Below are positions 1 through 6,415 of a stretch of DNA of 10,100 nucleotides, piece by piece. The position numbers and the translations under genes are program-made. Below the pieces are notes generated by a model that made no database searches, was not told the DNA's origin, and was given only the letters and a program-made list of their open reading frames with translations. Numbering within the stretch: the stretch's first letter is position 1; every line of letters begins with the position of its first letter. This DNA is from Klebsiella pneumoniae (GTDB lineage: Bacteria; Pseudomonadota; Gammaproteobacteria; Pseudomonadales; Azotimanducaceae), in assembly GCA_945878745.1 (NCBI GenBank), contig CAMDVY010000069.1:1-10100 (forward strand), given 5' to 3'.

Positions 1-1247
1 AACGACGGAAAATGAATGAGCTCCGTTCCAACCAGGCGGCTCTCATCCATCCCGCCGACTTCGCTTGTTGTCCATCGAACAGGGGCCGATTTCTCGACAG
101 TCGCTTCAACAAGTGTGTAAACGTAGACGTCATCGGGGTGTGTTGGTCCATCGACTGCTAACGCCAGTCGGTCACTATCACCACTGAACGAAAGCCCGGT
201 GATCACACTCTCGGGCTGATCCGTAACTGCGCGATGTGGTGCGCCGTTGGGCCTCATGGTCCAGAGCCGGGAGTAGCCTTCATCGTTGACGACGTAGGCA
301 GTCGTCTGTCCATCGGGGGAGATTTCCACCAGCTCGACATCAGCATTCAGCGCAGGCGTGCTGTCACGCACCTCGCCAGTATTCAGGTCCAGCACGTAAA
401 GGTGAGCAAAATCGCGGGTGAACTGGCCGATGAACGTGACCTGATGTGGTAAAGGTCCGAATCGCGCTGATCGCACTTTCTTCCCCGCACTCGGGACCGA
501 CGAACGTACATCACCTGTCTCCAGATCAAGTGCCAGCAGTTCGCCTGCGTTGGTGGTTGCATAGCTGATGGCCAGGAGCGTCTTCCCATCCGCGCTGAAT
601 CCCTCAGCGCCCAGCGTTTCGCCATCTCTGGCCAGAAGAACCTTCTTCTTGCCATCGAGGTCGAGCAGGTGCAGATCCGTATCGCGGCCATTGCGCTCAG
701 TTGAGCTATAGGCAAAGGCACTGGCGTCTGGCTTCCACACCACCTGGCCGTGACGTGATCGACCATCAGTGAGCAGCCTGGTGCTGCCATCTTTCATGTC
801 CTGCCACAGCAACTGATAAAACTCGCTGCCACCCTGATCAACCAGCAACACCACACCACCTGCATCGGTGGTTGGTGGGGGAAACACCCCTGCCACGGGC
901 TCACGGAGAAAGCTGAGCTGCCGGCGCATGCCGAGCGGTGATCGCACGGCATGCAGCTGGTTCGTCTCGCCAAAGCGCGTCGTGATCAGAATTGAATCAT
1001 CCCACCAGCCCCACAACTCGGCGCTGCGCACGTTTTGCCATGGTCTGAGAATTTCCAGGACGCTGTCCGGGACGGGGGGCACATCGAGTGTGGTGATCGT
1101 CGGCGTAGGCGAAGCAAATGGCAGCGTGGATTCTGCCTGGGCTGGCATCATCACCAGAAGAACCACTACCGTGCCAACCCACCGCCACTTTGACCAACAT
1201 GCGGACCACCATGTCGGCCACCATGTCGGAAGCAAGAAGAGGACCAT
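1..1247 (-). CDS. S9 family peptidase, N-terminal part (runs off left edge)
   Basis: This is a partial gene: about 415 codons stay open from the ATG at 1247 to the window edge. A hydrophobic stretch (VGTVVVLLVMM) followed by an AQA cleavage-like site near residue 38 suggests export. The mature part reads as a WD40/DPP-like beta-propeller: QNVRSAELWGWW, FGETNQLHAV, RRQLSFLREPV, then repeated blades such as WKPDASAFAYSS, FSADGKTLLA, ISPDGQTTAYVV and LSFSGDSDRLALAV. The last visible residues (SEVGGMDESRLVGTELIHFPS) match the hinge that leads into the alpha/beta-hydrolase domain of S9 (prolyl oligopeptidase) enzymes. The Ser-Asp-His catalytic domain therefore lies outside the window. Family members cleave peptides, often after proline, in the periplasm. 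An in-frame ATG at 1259 and others further upstream are alternative starts; the long Trp-rich segment before the hydrophobic core leaves the true start open. The family call is firm; substrate and subclass are not. Confidence 0.85.
   Translation of the reverse strand, partial: MVLFLLPTWWPTWWSACWSKWRWVGTVVVLLVMMPAQAESTLPFASPTPTITTLDVPPVPDSVLEILRPWQNVRSAELWGWWDDSILITTRFGETNQLHAVRSPLGMRRQLSFLREPVAGVFPPPTTDAGGVVLLVDQGGSEFYQLLWQDMKDGSTRLLTDGRSRHGQVVWKPDASAFAYSSTERNGRDTDLHLLDLDGKKKVLLARDGETLGAEGFSADGKTLLAISYATTNAGELLALDLETGDVRSSVPSAGKKVRSARFGPLPHQVTFIGQFTRDFAHLYVLDLNTGEVRDSTPALNADVELVEISPDGQTTAYVVNDEGYSRLWTMRPNGAPHRAVTDQPESVITGLSFSGDSDRLALAVDGPTHPDDVYVYTLVEATVEKSAPVRWTTSEVGGMDESRLVGTELIHFPS
1194..1229. 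repeat. 12-bp tandem repeat inside the peptidase signal region
   Basis: CCACCATGTCGG occurs twice back to back (1206-1217 and 1218-1229). A diverged third copy, CCAACATGCGGA, lies at 1194-1205. On the minus strand the repeat is in frame and encodes the Trp-rich PTWWPTWWSACW segment ahead of the signal-peptide core. Because the unit is a multiple of three, copy-number change would lengthen or shorten the N-terminus without a frameshift. Confidence 0.75.
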
Positions 1248-1292
1248 CTGATCTAACATGCTATGCACCCGCTGTTCCGGCCAGTGTGCCAT

Positions 1293-1454
1293 ATGACAGA
1301 CAACGATCCATGTACCCATCCTGACAGTTCCCATCTCGACCGAGGTCGACGCGAGGTTGTACTGCCGCTGGACGACTACCTGGGCATAACCGAGGCCGTC
1401 GTTCGCTGCCCAACCTGCAGCTGGCGAGCACCCCTCGTAGGAGCGATCTCCTGA
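1293..1454 (+). CDS. Short ORF, probably a truncated gene ending in a REP element
   Basis: The ATG at 1293 opens a 53-codon frame, and an in-frame ATG at 1263 would make it 63. The product begins MTDNDPCTHPDSSHLDRG and continues with REVVLPLDDYLGITEAVVRCPTC. The CPTC pair and a Cys near the start resemble a small zinc-ribbon protein. The last six or so codons (LVGAIS, then TGA) are supplied by the first REP palindrome at 1437-1462, so the natural C-terminus appears to have been replaced. It is divergent from the S9 peptidase, with start codons only tens of bases apart, and convergent with folA. I do not recognise the family with certainty. It could be a real short protein, a truncated pseudogene, or a chance frame; the gene-like composition before the REP favours a truncated gene. 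Confidence 0.4.
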   Translation: MTDNDPCTHPDSSHLDRGRREVVLPLDDYLGITEAVVRCPTCSWRAPLVGAIS

Positions 1455-1503
1455 TCGCGATCTTTGATGAACCCTACAATCGCGGTCAGAGACCGCTCCT
1501 ACA
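1437..1503. repeat. Inverted pair of REP palindromes (BIME-like)
   Basis: Two REP-type elements face each other. The first starts GTAGGAGCG at 1437 and holds a perfect hairpin GCGATC-tcct-GATCGC (1443-1458). The second ends CGCTCCTAC at 1494-1502 and holds the hairpin GCGGTC-aga-GACCGC (1482-1496). The outer 9-bp ends are exact reverse complements, so the pair can also fold as one long structure. GTAGGAGCG-headed REPs are widespread in Pseudomonas and Xanthomonas relatives and are spread by RAYT transposases. No RAYT gene is in the window. The position between convergent genes is typical, and the structure may help end transcription from folA. Confidence 0.85.
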
Positions 1504-1590
1504 AGGAGCCCCTCTGTAGTTGAGATCGCTGACCGACGTCCCGATGCGCTATGTGCGCAAAATTCCCGATTATTTTCGAATCAAGGTTAG

Positions 1591-2106
1591 TCAGCTCCGA
1601 TCAAGCATGACGATACTGAAGGGATAGGTGTCCTTGTCACTGGCTGGATGCTCGACTCGGCTTATCTCCCGCCAGGCCGTTCGATCAAACTCCGGGAAAA
1701 ACGTATCGCCCTCGACGTCGGCGTGCACCTCGGTCATGTACAGGCGATCCGCGATCGGTAAGGCCAGCGCATAAATTTCTGCGCCACCAATCACGAACAT
1801 TTCCGACTGCCCATCGATGAAGCACTGCGCCGCGGCGATCTCCAGAGCCTCCGTCAGTGTCGTGACCACCGTGACTCCTGCCGCCTGATAACCCTGATCA
1901 CGCGTAAGCAGAATGTTAGTGCGCCCAGGCAACGGCGAGGCAAACGACTCAAATGTCTTGCGCCCCATGATCACGGGCTTGCCCATGGTGGTGCGCTTGA
2001 AGTGCTGCATTTCCGAGCGCAGACGCCACGGCAGAGTGTTGCCACGACCGATGACGCTCTTTCGCGCCATGGCCCAGATCAGACAGATGTGTATATCGTC
2101 GATCAT
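1591..2106 (-). CDS. folA: Dihydrofolate reductase
   Basis: The product is 171 residues, normal for bacterial DHFR. It reduces dihydrofolate to tetrahydrofolate with NADPH in the cytoplasm and is the target of trimethoprim. Visible signatures are AMARKSVIGRGNTLPW (residues 12-27), FKRTTMGKPVIMGRKTFES (36-54, substrate and NADPH contacts), the LPGR turn (59-62) and FVIGGAEIY (104-112). The active-site acid, Asp27 in E. coli, is Glu32 here, a known natural alternative. The ATG at 2106 gives a few residues before the first strand; no strong ribosome-binding site is visible. The gene lies 42 bp downstream of thyA on the same strand, so the two are probably co-transcribed, and it regenerates the folate that ThyA oxidises. 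Confidence 0.97.
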   Translation of the reverse strand: MIDDIHICLIWAMARKSVIGRGNTLPWRLRSEMQHFKRTTMGKPVIMGRKTFESFASPLPGRTNILLTRDQGYQAAGVTVVTTLTEALEIAAAQCFIDGQSEMFVIGGAEIYALALPIADRLYMTEVHADVEGDTFFPEFDRTAWREISRVEHPASDKDTYPFSIVMLDRS

Positions 2107-2148
2107 CGAGTCACTTGGTAGCCGCCGCTTTCATACGTGCCGAGAATT

Positions 2149-2943
2149 TCAGACCGCAATCGGCGCCTTGATCATGCCGTGGCAGCGATAGTCCTTGAGT
2201 TCAAAGTCATCGATGCGAAACGCGAAGAGATCACGCACGGCAGGATTGAGCACCATGCGTGGCAGCGGGTGGGGTTCGCGCTGCAGTTGTTTGTTTACTT
2301 GTTCGATGTGGTTGGAGTAAATATGTGTGTCGCCAAGGGTATGAACAAACTCACCCGCTTCCAGATCGCAGACCTGAGCGATCATCATGGTCAACAATGC
2401 GTAGGACGCGATGTTGAACGGCACACCCAGGAACATGTCCGCGCTGCGCTGATACAACTGACACGACAGCCTTCCCTCCGCCACATAGAACTGGAACAGC
2501 AGATGACAGGGTGGCAGCGCCATGTTGTCCACCTCCGCAACGTTCCACGCACTGACGATGTGGCGCCTTGAGTTCGGATTGGTCCGAAGGTCCTTGAGCA
2601 CCCTCGCAATCTGATCAATCGTCTGCCCATCGGGTGTGCGCCAGCTGCGCCATTGTGCGCCGTACACCGGCCCCAGTTCGCCTTTGTCGTCGGCCCACTC
2701 GTCCCAGATGTGGACGTCGTGTTCGGTGAGATACCCTATGTTGGTATTCCCTGACAGGAACCACAGAAGCTCATGAATGATGCCCCGCAGGAACATCTTC
2801 TTGGTGGTGATAAGCGGGAAGCCGTCACGCAGATCAAACCGCATCTGCCGGCCGAACACTGAGGTGGTACCGGTGCCGGTACGGTCTCCTCGATAGACGC
2901 CGGTATCGCGGACATCCCGCAGGAGATCGAGGTATTGTTTCAT
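2149..2943 (-). CDS. thyA: Thymidylate synthase
   Basis: This enzyme methylates dUMP to dTMP using methylene-tetrahydrofolate, leaving dihydrofolate. Starting at the ATG at 2943 (MKQYLDLLRDV) it is 264 residues, the same length as the E. coli enzyme, and the catalytic Cys falls at residue 146 in LPPCHLLFQFYV. Other signatures are the phosphate-binding Arg at 21 (GDRTGTGT), PLITTKK (43-49), ELLWFLSGNTN (58-68), HIWDEWA (78-84), the RRHIVSAWN phosphate site (126-134), QRSADMFLGVPFNIASYA (165-182) and HIYSNH (207-212). A TTG at 2973 would add ten residues that do not look conserved, so I prefer 2943. It is the first gene of a likely thyA-folA operon and is divergent from the dehalogenase-like gene. 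Confidence 0.97.
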   Translation of the reverse strand: MKQYLDLLRDVRDTGVYRGDRTGTGTTSVFGRQMRFDLRDGFPLITTKKMFLRGIIHELLWFLSGNTNIGYLTEHDVHIWDEWADDKGELGPVYGAQWRSWRTPDGQTIDQIARVLKDLRTNPNSRRHIVSAWNVAEVDNMALPPCHLLFQFYVAEGRLSCQLYQRSADMFLGVPFNIASYALLTMMIAQVCDLEAGEFVHTLGDTHIYSNHIEQVNKQLQREPHPLPRMVLNPAVRDLFAFRIDDFELKDYRCHGMIKAPIAV

Positions 2944-2993
2944 GTGCTGAAAAGTCCGGGGTTGCCTGCGCAACAGCGTTTGTGAAATGCGCG

Positions 2994-3005
2994 TATAGCT
3001 ATAGT
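2994..3005. promoter_or_regulatory. Possible bidirectional -10 region between thyA and the dehalogenase gene
   Basis: The 102-bp gap between the two divergent starts must hold both promoters. It contains the self-complementary TATAGCTATA (2994-3003), which offers a -10-like hexamer in each direction (TATAGC, and TATAGT at 3000-3005 on the plus strand). No well-spaced -35 box is evident, so this is a weak call from composition and position. Confidence 0.25.
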
Positions 3006-3045
3006 CTTACGCCAAGCGGCCTGGATCAATCACCGAGACCTCATC

Positions 3046-4014
3046 ATGACCGAATTTCTGCGCACCCCGGATTCCAACTTCTCCGGACTTGCAGACTTTC
3101 CCTTCGAACCGCGATATCACACTTGGCAAGACCTTCGCATGCACTACGTAGATGAAGGTCCGAGAGACGCACCGGTCATGTTGCTCACGCACGGCATGCC
3201 CACCTGGTCATACCTTTATCGGGACATGATTCCGCTACTGGTTGACGCCGGCTACCGCTGCATCGCACCGGATCATATGGGCTTTGGTCGATCCGACAAA
3301 CCGACTGACATCTACTGGTACACCATCGCCCGGCACACTGAGATCCTCACCTCGCTGATCACGGCACTGGACCTGAACCGGATCACGCTGGTGTGCCAGG
3401 ACTGGGGCGGTCCCACTGGACTTGCCCAGGCCGCGATGATGCCGGAACGCTTCGAGCGCCTCGTGATCATGAACACCTGGCTGCATCACCCCGAATTTGA
3501 CTACACCGATGCGATTCGCAACTGGAACAAGAACTGGCACGAAGGCGGCTTGTTTGCAAGGCCCAGACCAGAGGTCGGACTGCTGCTGGTACTCAGCGCA
3601 GGACTCGCGCCGCGAGAGGTCGTCTTTCCAGCACTCATCAAAGGCGAGGCACCTGACTTTCAAGGCAAGGCCGCGACGGTGTATCGAGGGTTCGCGGCGC
3701 CCTTCAAGGGGCTTGATGACAAGGCCTTCAACGGACTGCGGCGCTTTCCGTTGTCGATCCCTTTCGACAACCACGACAACGGCAACGGCGCCGCACAGGC
3801 GCTGCACTATCGAACACTGCTTGTGCAGTCAAAGCCCTCGCACTTCATCTGGGGTTGTGCGGATGACGTATTCGTCGAGAGTTGGGGTCAGCAATGGTCG
3901 GGACAGATGGGCGGCACATTCGATGGCATCCCCGATGCCGGGCACTTCCTGCAGAACACGCATGGCGCGGACATCGTGCGTTTCATGTTGGAGCGGATAA
4001 AATCCTCGAGCTGA
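3046..4014 (+). CDS. Haloalkane dehalogenase-like alpha/beta hydrolase
   Basis: The product is 322 residues, close to the 310 of DhlA. Haloalkane dehalogenases cleave carbon-halogen bonds hydrolytically, giving an alcohol and halide. Visible elements are the oxyanion loop HGMPTWSYLYR (49-59), PDHMGFGRSDKP (75-86), the nucleophile elbow CQDWGG with Asp119 and the halide-binding Trp120, a likely acid in WGCADD (Asp273 or Asp274) and the base His300 in DAGHFLQ. The acid placed late, after the cap, and Trp next to the nucleophile fit subfamily I (DhlA-like). The residue after HG, Glu in DhlA and Asn in subfamily II, is Met51 here, so dehalogenase activity is not assured. A cap Trp at 145, 160 or 164 could be the second halide ligand. 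It is monocistronic and converges on the phosphotransferase gene with a 12-bp gap. An epoxide hydrolase-like or other hydrolase role remains possible. Confidence 0.82.
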   Translation: MTEFLRTPDSNFSGLADFPFEPRYHTWQDLRMHYVDEGPRDAPVMLLTHGMPTWSYLYRDMIPLLVDAGYRCIAPDHMGFGRSDKPTDIYWYTIARHTEILTSLITALDLNRITLVCQDWGGPTGLAQAAMMPERFERLVIMNTWLHHPEFDYTDAIRNWNKNWHEGGLFARPRPEVGLLLVLSAGLAPREVVFPALIKGEAPDFQGKAATVYRGFAAPFKGLDDKAFNGLRRFPLSIPFDNHDNGNGAAQALHYRTLLVQSKPSHFIWGCADDVFVESWGQQWSGQMGGTFDGIPDAGHFLQNTHGADIVRFMLERIKSSS

Positions 4015-4026
4015 ACACTGGAGCGT

Positions 4027-4920
4027 TCATCGCGCAGCGGCGTGCATCGATCGCTCAAGACGAGCCCGCCAGATGCGGGTCGCTTCGCTTGCTGGATCAA
4101 GACAAACCTCGTAGTACAACGATCCGACCGAGACGATCAATGCGTGGCGGTTAAACCAGGCTGTTTCACTGATCGTCAGTTGGCGATCGTAAACACTCAA
4201 CGCCGCATCCAGAGCCTTCGACTCGCCCCATAACCACAAGCCTGTGAAGTCAAACCACCATGGTCCCGGTTCAGCATCACCCCAGTCGATGACTGCGGTC
4301 GCTCGGCCTGAAAGAGCGTCGATCAGGACATGTTCATCGTTGAGATCCATGTGACAGAGAACCTGCAGCGAATCAAAGTCGGGTAACGGACGCTTCAACA
4401 AGTCACGAATCGCGTCCCCCACCGGGGTATCGATGTGCGCGTCAATGGTATCCAGATGTTTGAGTACAAACTCAGTCCACTCGTGGAACGAAAATGGCTC
4501 CGGATCTTCATCGATGGGCTGGTTGTGCAGAGCACGAAGGAACTGACCCATCTGCTGGCCAAAGACGGTAGCGTCCAGCTTCACGCTATCTGGGAGCGCA
4601 CACAGTTGTGTTCCCTTCAGCAGCGGATACACCATCGCGGCGTAGGGAATGCCGTCTACGGCCACCAGTTCAGCGCGAGGCCTGGGTACCGGCAGAGGAA
4701 GATCGTTGGGAAGTTTCAGCAACAGCGCAAGTTCAGATGCCAGTGCATCCGCGGTGCGGCGCCGCTTGGGAATACGCATTACCGTTTCGTCACAGACGAA
4801 GGTCTCGTAGTCCCAGCCTGCGCCAAGTACCGCAGGTGTACCCGTCAACTCACAGCGACGGGCAAGCTTCAACACCGCTGAGTGGTCGAGGGTGAAGTCG
4901 GGGTCCCAGGGCTGATTCAT
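4027..4920 (-). CDS. APH-family phosphotransferase (kinase-fold)
   Basis: This 297-residue protein has the aminoglycoside phosphotransferase/choline kinase fold. The nucleotide-loop region is LGAGWDYETF (32-41), followed by VMRIPKRRR (47-55). The hinge is MVYPLLKG (96-103). The catalytic loop is CHMDLNDEHVLID (189-201), with His190 and Asp192; the usual metal-binding Asn is His197, a substitution seen in other members of this family. The DFG-equivalent is VIDWGDAEPGPWWFDFT (210-226) with Asp212. Members phosphorylate small hydroxylated molecules, including antibiotics, homoserine and sugars; the substrate cannot be read from the sequence. It begins 34 bp after the stop of the VOC gene on the same strand, so the two probably form an operon. 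The TTC-rich N-terminus and the start at 4920 (MNQPWDPDF) look natural. Confidence 0.85.
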   Translation of the reverse strand: MNQPWDPDFTLDHSAVLKLARRCELTGTPAVLGAGWDYETFVCDETVMRIPKRRRTADALASELALLLKLPNDLPLPVPRPRAELVAVDGIPYAAMVYPLLKGTQLCALPDSVKLDATVFGQQMGQFLRALHNQPIDEDPEPFSFHEWTEFVLKHLDTIDAHIDTPVGDAIRDLLKRPLPDFDSLQVLCHMDLNDEHVLIDALSGRATAVIDWGDAEPGPWWFDFTGLWLWGESKALDAALSVYDRQLTISETAWFNRHALIVSVGSLYYEVCLDPASEATRIWRARLERSMHAAAR

Positions 4921-4954
4921 TTACGAGCGACTCTGCCGTGTTGTGGGATTCGCC

Positions 4955-5368
4955 CTACCGCTTGCCGCCACGCAACATGGCCGCAAGATGCTGCGGTTCA
5001 TATTGCATAGCCGACACGACGTTGCCCTCCGGATCTTCAAAGCTGAGGATCTTGCCAACCGTCGGAATCGCACCGTCAAAGCGAATCTTTGCACCACCAG
5101 CAATCAGCGCCGCACGCGTAACTGCAATATCGGCGACCGAAATGGTACAGGTGAATCCGCGATTGGCCGCATCGCCTTCACGCAGGGGTGCGTGGCGTTT
5201 TTCCAGAGCGCCTTCAATGCCGGGGTTTGTCGCATCACCAGTGTGGATGCGGAAGAAATCTGGCGGACCCCACGCCTCAAACCGCCAGCCAAACACGGCG
5301 TTGTAGAACTTCTGGGCGCGCTCAAGATCATCGGCGTGTATCGCAAAGTGAACGACATTGTTGGCCAT
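4955..5368 (-). CDS. VOC family (glyoxalase/bleomycin-resistance-like) protein
   Basis: The product is 137 residues from the ATG at 5368 (MANNVVHFAIHADD); a further in-frame start at 5407 would add 13 poorly conserved residues. It shows the paired beta-alpha-beta-beta-beta layout of the vicinal oxygen chelate fold: VVHFAIHADDLERAQKFYNA (5-24) with a possible metal ligand at His7, FGWRFEAWG (26-34), and a second module TCTISVADIAVTRAALIAGG (73-92), ending ILSFEDPEGNVVSAMQY (107-123) with Glu111. Members include glyoxalase I, dioxygenases and antibiotic-binding proteins; this subgroup (about 130 residues, single-gene) is mostly uncharacterised. It precedes the phosphotransferase gene by 34 bp and is probably co-transcribed with it. 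The function is not assignable beyond the fold. Confidence 0.85.
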   Translation of the reverse strand: MANNVVHFAIHADDLERAQKFYNAVFGWRFEAWGPPDFFRIHTGDATNPGIEGALEKRHAPLREGDAANRGFTCTISVADIAVTRAALIAGGAKIRFDGAIPTVGKILSFEDPEGNVVSAMQYEPQHLAAMLRGGKR

Positions 5369-5402
5369 GGCACGGCTCTCGCTGATTGGGTGAACTCGCC
5401 AC

Positions 5403-5429
5403 ATCATAAACAGGGCATCGATTCAGCAA
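5403..5429 (-). promoter_or_regulatory. Candidate sigma-70 promoter for the VOC gene
   Basis: On the minus strand TTGCTG (5429-5424) and TATGAT (5408-5403) form -35 and -10-like boxes with a 15-bp spacer, slightly short of the usual 17. The expected start of transcription would be about 30 bases before the ATG at 5368, a normal leader length. It is the only good -10 match in the 214 bp between this gene and the IS remnant. Confidence 0.35.
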
Positions 5430-5558
5430 AGGATGGCAATTCGCCAAGCTCCACTGAAATCACGACAAGGTGGCGATGTGCATCGATTCTATTCCAGCGA
5501 AGAGTTGATCGCTTTCTGGCCAATGGTCGAGACCCGATGACGCAACCGGCGTACAGAT

Positions 5559-5578
5559 CTGCAGCCTGATGGCTGCAG
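5559..5578. repeat. Perfect 8-bp inverted repeat (hairpin)
   Basis: CTGCAGCC-tgat-GGCTGCAG forms a GC-rich hairpin with a 4-base loop, just before the IS remnant begins. There is no following T run, so it is not a typical terminator. It may be a scar or end structure of the decayed insertion sequence, since IS91-type ends often carry hairpins, but nothing here proves it. Confidence 0.5.
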
Positions 5579-5582
5579 CTCT

Positions 5583-5771
5583 CGTAACTCAACCGCACCT
5601 TTCTCCTGGGCACAAAGACTCAAACGCGTCTTCAACATCGACATCACACGGTGCCTACTCCGTATTGGTCAACGCTGCGTTATCGAAGACGTCACCAAAC
5701 CTGACCTCATTCGCAAGATTCTCGAACAGCGTGCCCCGCCTCCCACGTCGGACGCACCCGCGAGCACGTAG
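5583..5771 (+). pseudogene. Remnant of an IS91-type transposase C-terminus
   Basis: The frame ending at the TAG at 5769-5771 encodes APFSWAQRLKRVFNIDIT, then IEDVTKPDLIRKILEQRAPP. This matches the C-terminus of the longer transposase copy at 7890-8050 almost residue for residue. The two copies share an identical 29-base run (5619-5647 and 7912-7940) and other long matches, in the same orientation. The remnant has lost everything upstream, has a 9-base deletion after KIL, and its zinc knuckle CPLC has become CLLR. It ends 25 bp before the stop of the ParE-type toxin gene. It is dead DNA left by an earlier insertion or a duplication-deletion event. Confidence 0.9.
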
Positions 5772-5796
5772 ATATCTCCTGGCGACCCGACCATCA

Positions 5797-6123
5797 CTAC
5801 GTGTCGGACTCCAGCATCCACACGGGGATGTCCCGTTGGACGTGCAGCACACGCCAGACGTCGATATGGTTCGGATGCTCGACATAGAACACGATATGCG
5901 GATAGCGGGTCAGCAGCCAGGCACGAAGTCCGGGCAAGTTGAGTTCGTGGGCATAGCGCGGTGAGCCCGCGGCCGGATGGCGGCCTATGTGGGCGTAGGC
6001 CTTCTCCAGCGAATCGATGAAACCAAGCGCTACGGCTTCGCTGGCCTCCTTCAGATAGTAGGCAACAGCCTCGTCGACATCCCAGTTGGCCTGCTCACGC
6101 GGGATAACTGCCTTAGCCTTCAC
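5797..6123 (-). CDS. parE: ParE/RelE-superfamily toxin
   Basis: The 108-residue product has the ParE layout. An N-terminal strand (KAKAVIPREQANWDVDEAV) is followed by two helices (YYLKEASEAVALGFIDSLEKAYAHI), with the typical HPAAGSPRY (49-57) before the core strands LRAWLLTRYPHIVFYVE and IDVWRVLHVQRD (87-98). ParE toxins act on DNA gyrase, whereas RelE toxins cut mRNA. The helix-turn and PxxGSPR region favour ParE, but the target is inferred. The start is a GTG at 6123 that overlaps the antitoxin stop by four bases (GTGA), so translation is probably coupled. The gene lies directly beside the IS remnant. All core segments look intact, so the toxin is likely functional. Confidence 0.88.
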   Translation of the reverse strand: MKAKAVIPREQANWDVDEAVAYYLKEASEAVALGFIDSLEKAYAHIGRHPAAGSPRYAHELNLPGLRAWLLTRYPHIVFYVEHPNHIDVWRVLHVQRDIPVWMLESDT

Positions 6124-6371
6124 GCCTCGGCGGCAGGTTTGCCAGCCTTGCGCACCCGATCCCGCAGGCCTTCGAAGTAACTGGTGTCGGCCGGCACGGT
6201 TGGAGCCGAGGTGGCTCCGGCCAACAGTAGGCCGCGTAGTTGCAGGCGATCCTGATCCTTGCGTATGAGTTCGCGCACGTACTCGCTACTCGTGCCGTAG
6301 CCGCGCTGGCTGACTTGCTCATCCACGAAGGACTTCAGGGCGTCCGGGAGGGAAATGTTCATCGTGCTCAT
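6120..6371 (-). CDS. parD: ParD-type ribbon-helix-helix antitoxin
   Basis: This 83-residue protein starts MSTMNISLPDALKSFVDEQV, the classic ParD/CopG ribbon strand and first helix. YGTSSEYVRELIRKDQDR (25-42) follows as the second helix, and the C-terminal tail (around PADTSYFEGLRDRVRKAG) normally wraps the toxin. The N-terminal domain binds the operon's own promoter and the tail neutralises ParE. It is first in the operon, as usual for parDE, and its TGA overlaps the toxin start. An ATG at 6362 (MNISLPD) is an alternative start. Direct repeats at 6390-6406 immediately upstream are a likely operator. Confidence 0.9.
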   Translation of the reverse strand: MSTMNISLPDALKSFVDEQVSQRGYGTSSEYVRELIRKDQDRLQLRGLLLAGATSAPTVPADTSYFEGLRDRVRKAGKPAAEA

Positions 6372-6389
6372 GGCGCAAGCGTAGGTTTT

Positions 6390-6406
6390 TTGGCAAATTT
6401 TGGCAA
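6390..6406 (-). promoter_or_regulatory. Direct-repeat operator candidate for parDE
   Basis: TTGGCAA occurs at 6390-6396 and again at 6400-6406, exactly 10 bp apart on the same face of the helix and 19 bp before the parD ATG. On the minus strand it reads TTGCCAAAATTTGCCAA, and TTGCCA could also serve as a -35 box. Ribbon-helix-helix antitoxins bind such short tandem sites co-operatively. The match is positional and has not been shown by binding. Confidence 0.45.
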
Positions 6407-6415
6407 CGTCTGTTT

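Noticed and set aside
383..790. Minus-strand frame of 135 codons inside the left gene
   Set aside because: It overlaps the S9 peptidase in another frame; the peptidase frame has clear propeller motifs throughout and this one has none.
868..1251. Plus-strand frame opposite the peptidase N-terminus
   Set aside because: It is an antisense shadow of the peptidase, with low-complexity His/Thr repeats caused by the 12-bp tandem repeat.
2137..2571. Plus-strand 144-codon frame across thyA
   Set aside because: It is antisense to a fully conserved thymidylate synthase and has no recognisable motif.
4435..4881. Plus-strand 148-codon frame across the phosphotransferase gene
   Set aside because: It is an antisense shadow; the minus-strand frame carries the catalytic and metal-binding motifs.
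4943..5569. Plus-strand 208-codon frame across the VOC gene
   Set aside because: Although longer than the VOC frame, it is antisense to a clear VOC fold and its product shows no family pattern.
5559..5578. Hairpin considered as an intrinsic terminator
   Set aside because: There is no T run on either strand and no gene end close by that needs it.
5404..5613. Minus-strand 69-codon frame upstream of the VOC gene
   Set aside because: It has no motif and runs from the IS remnant into the VOC promoter region; probably chance.
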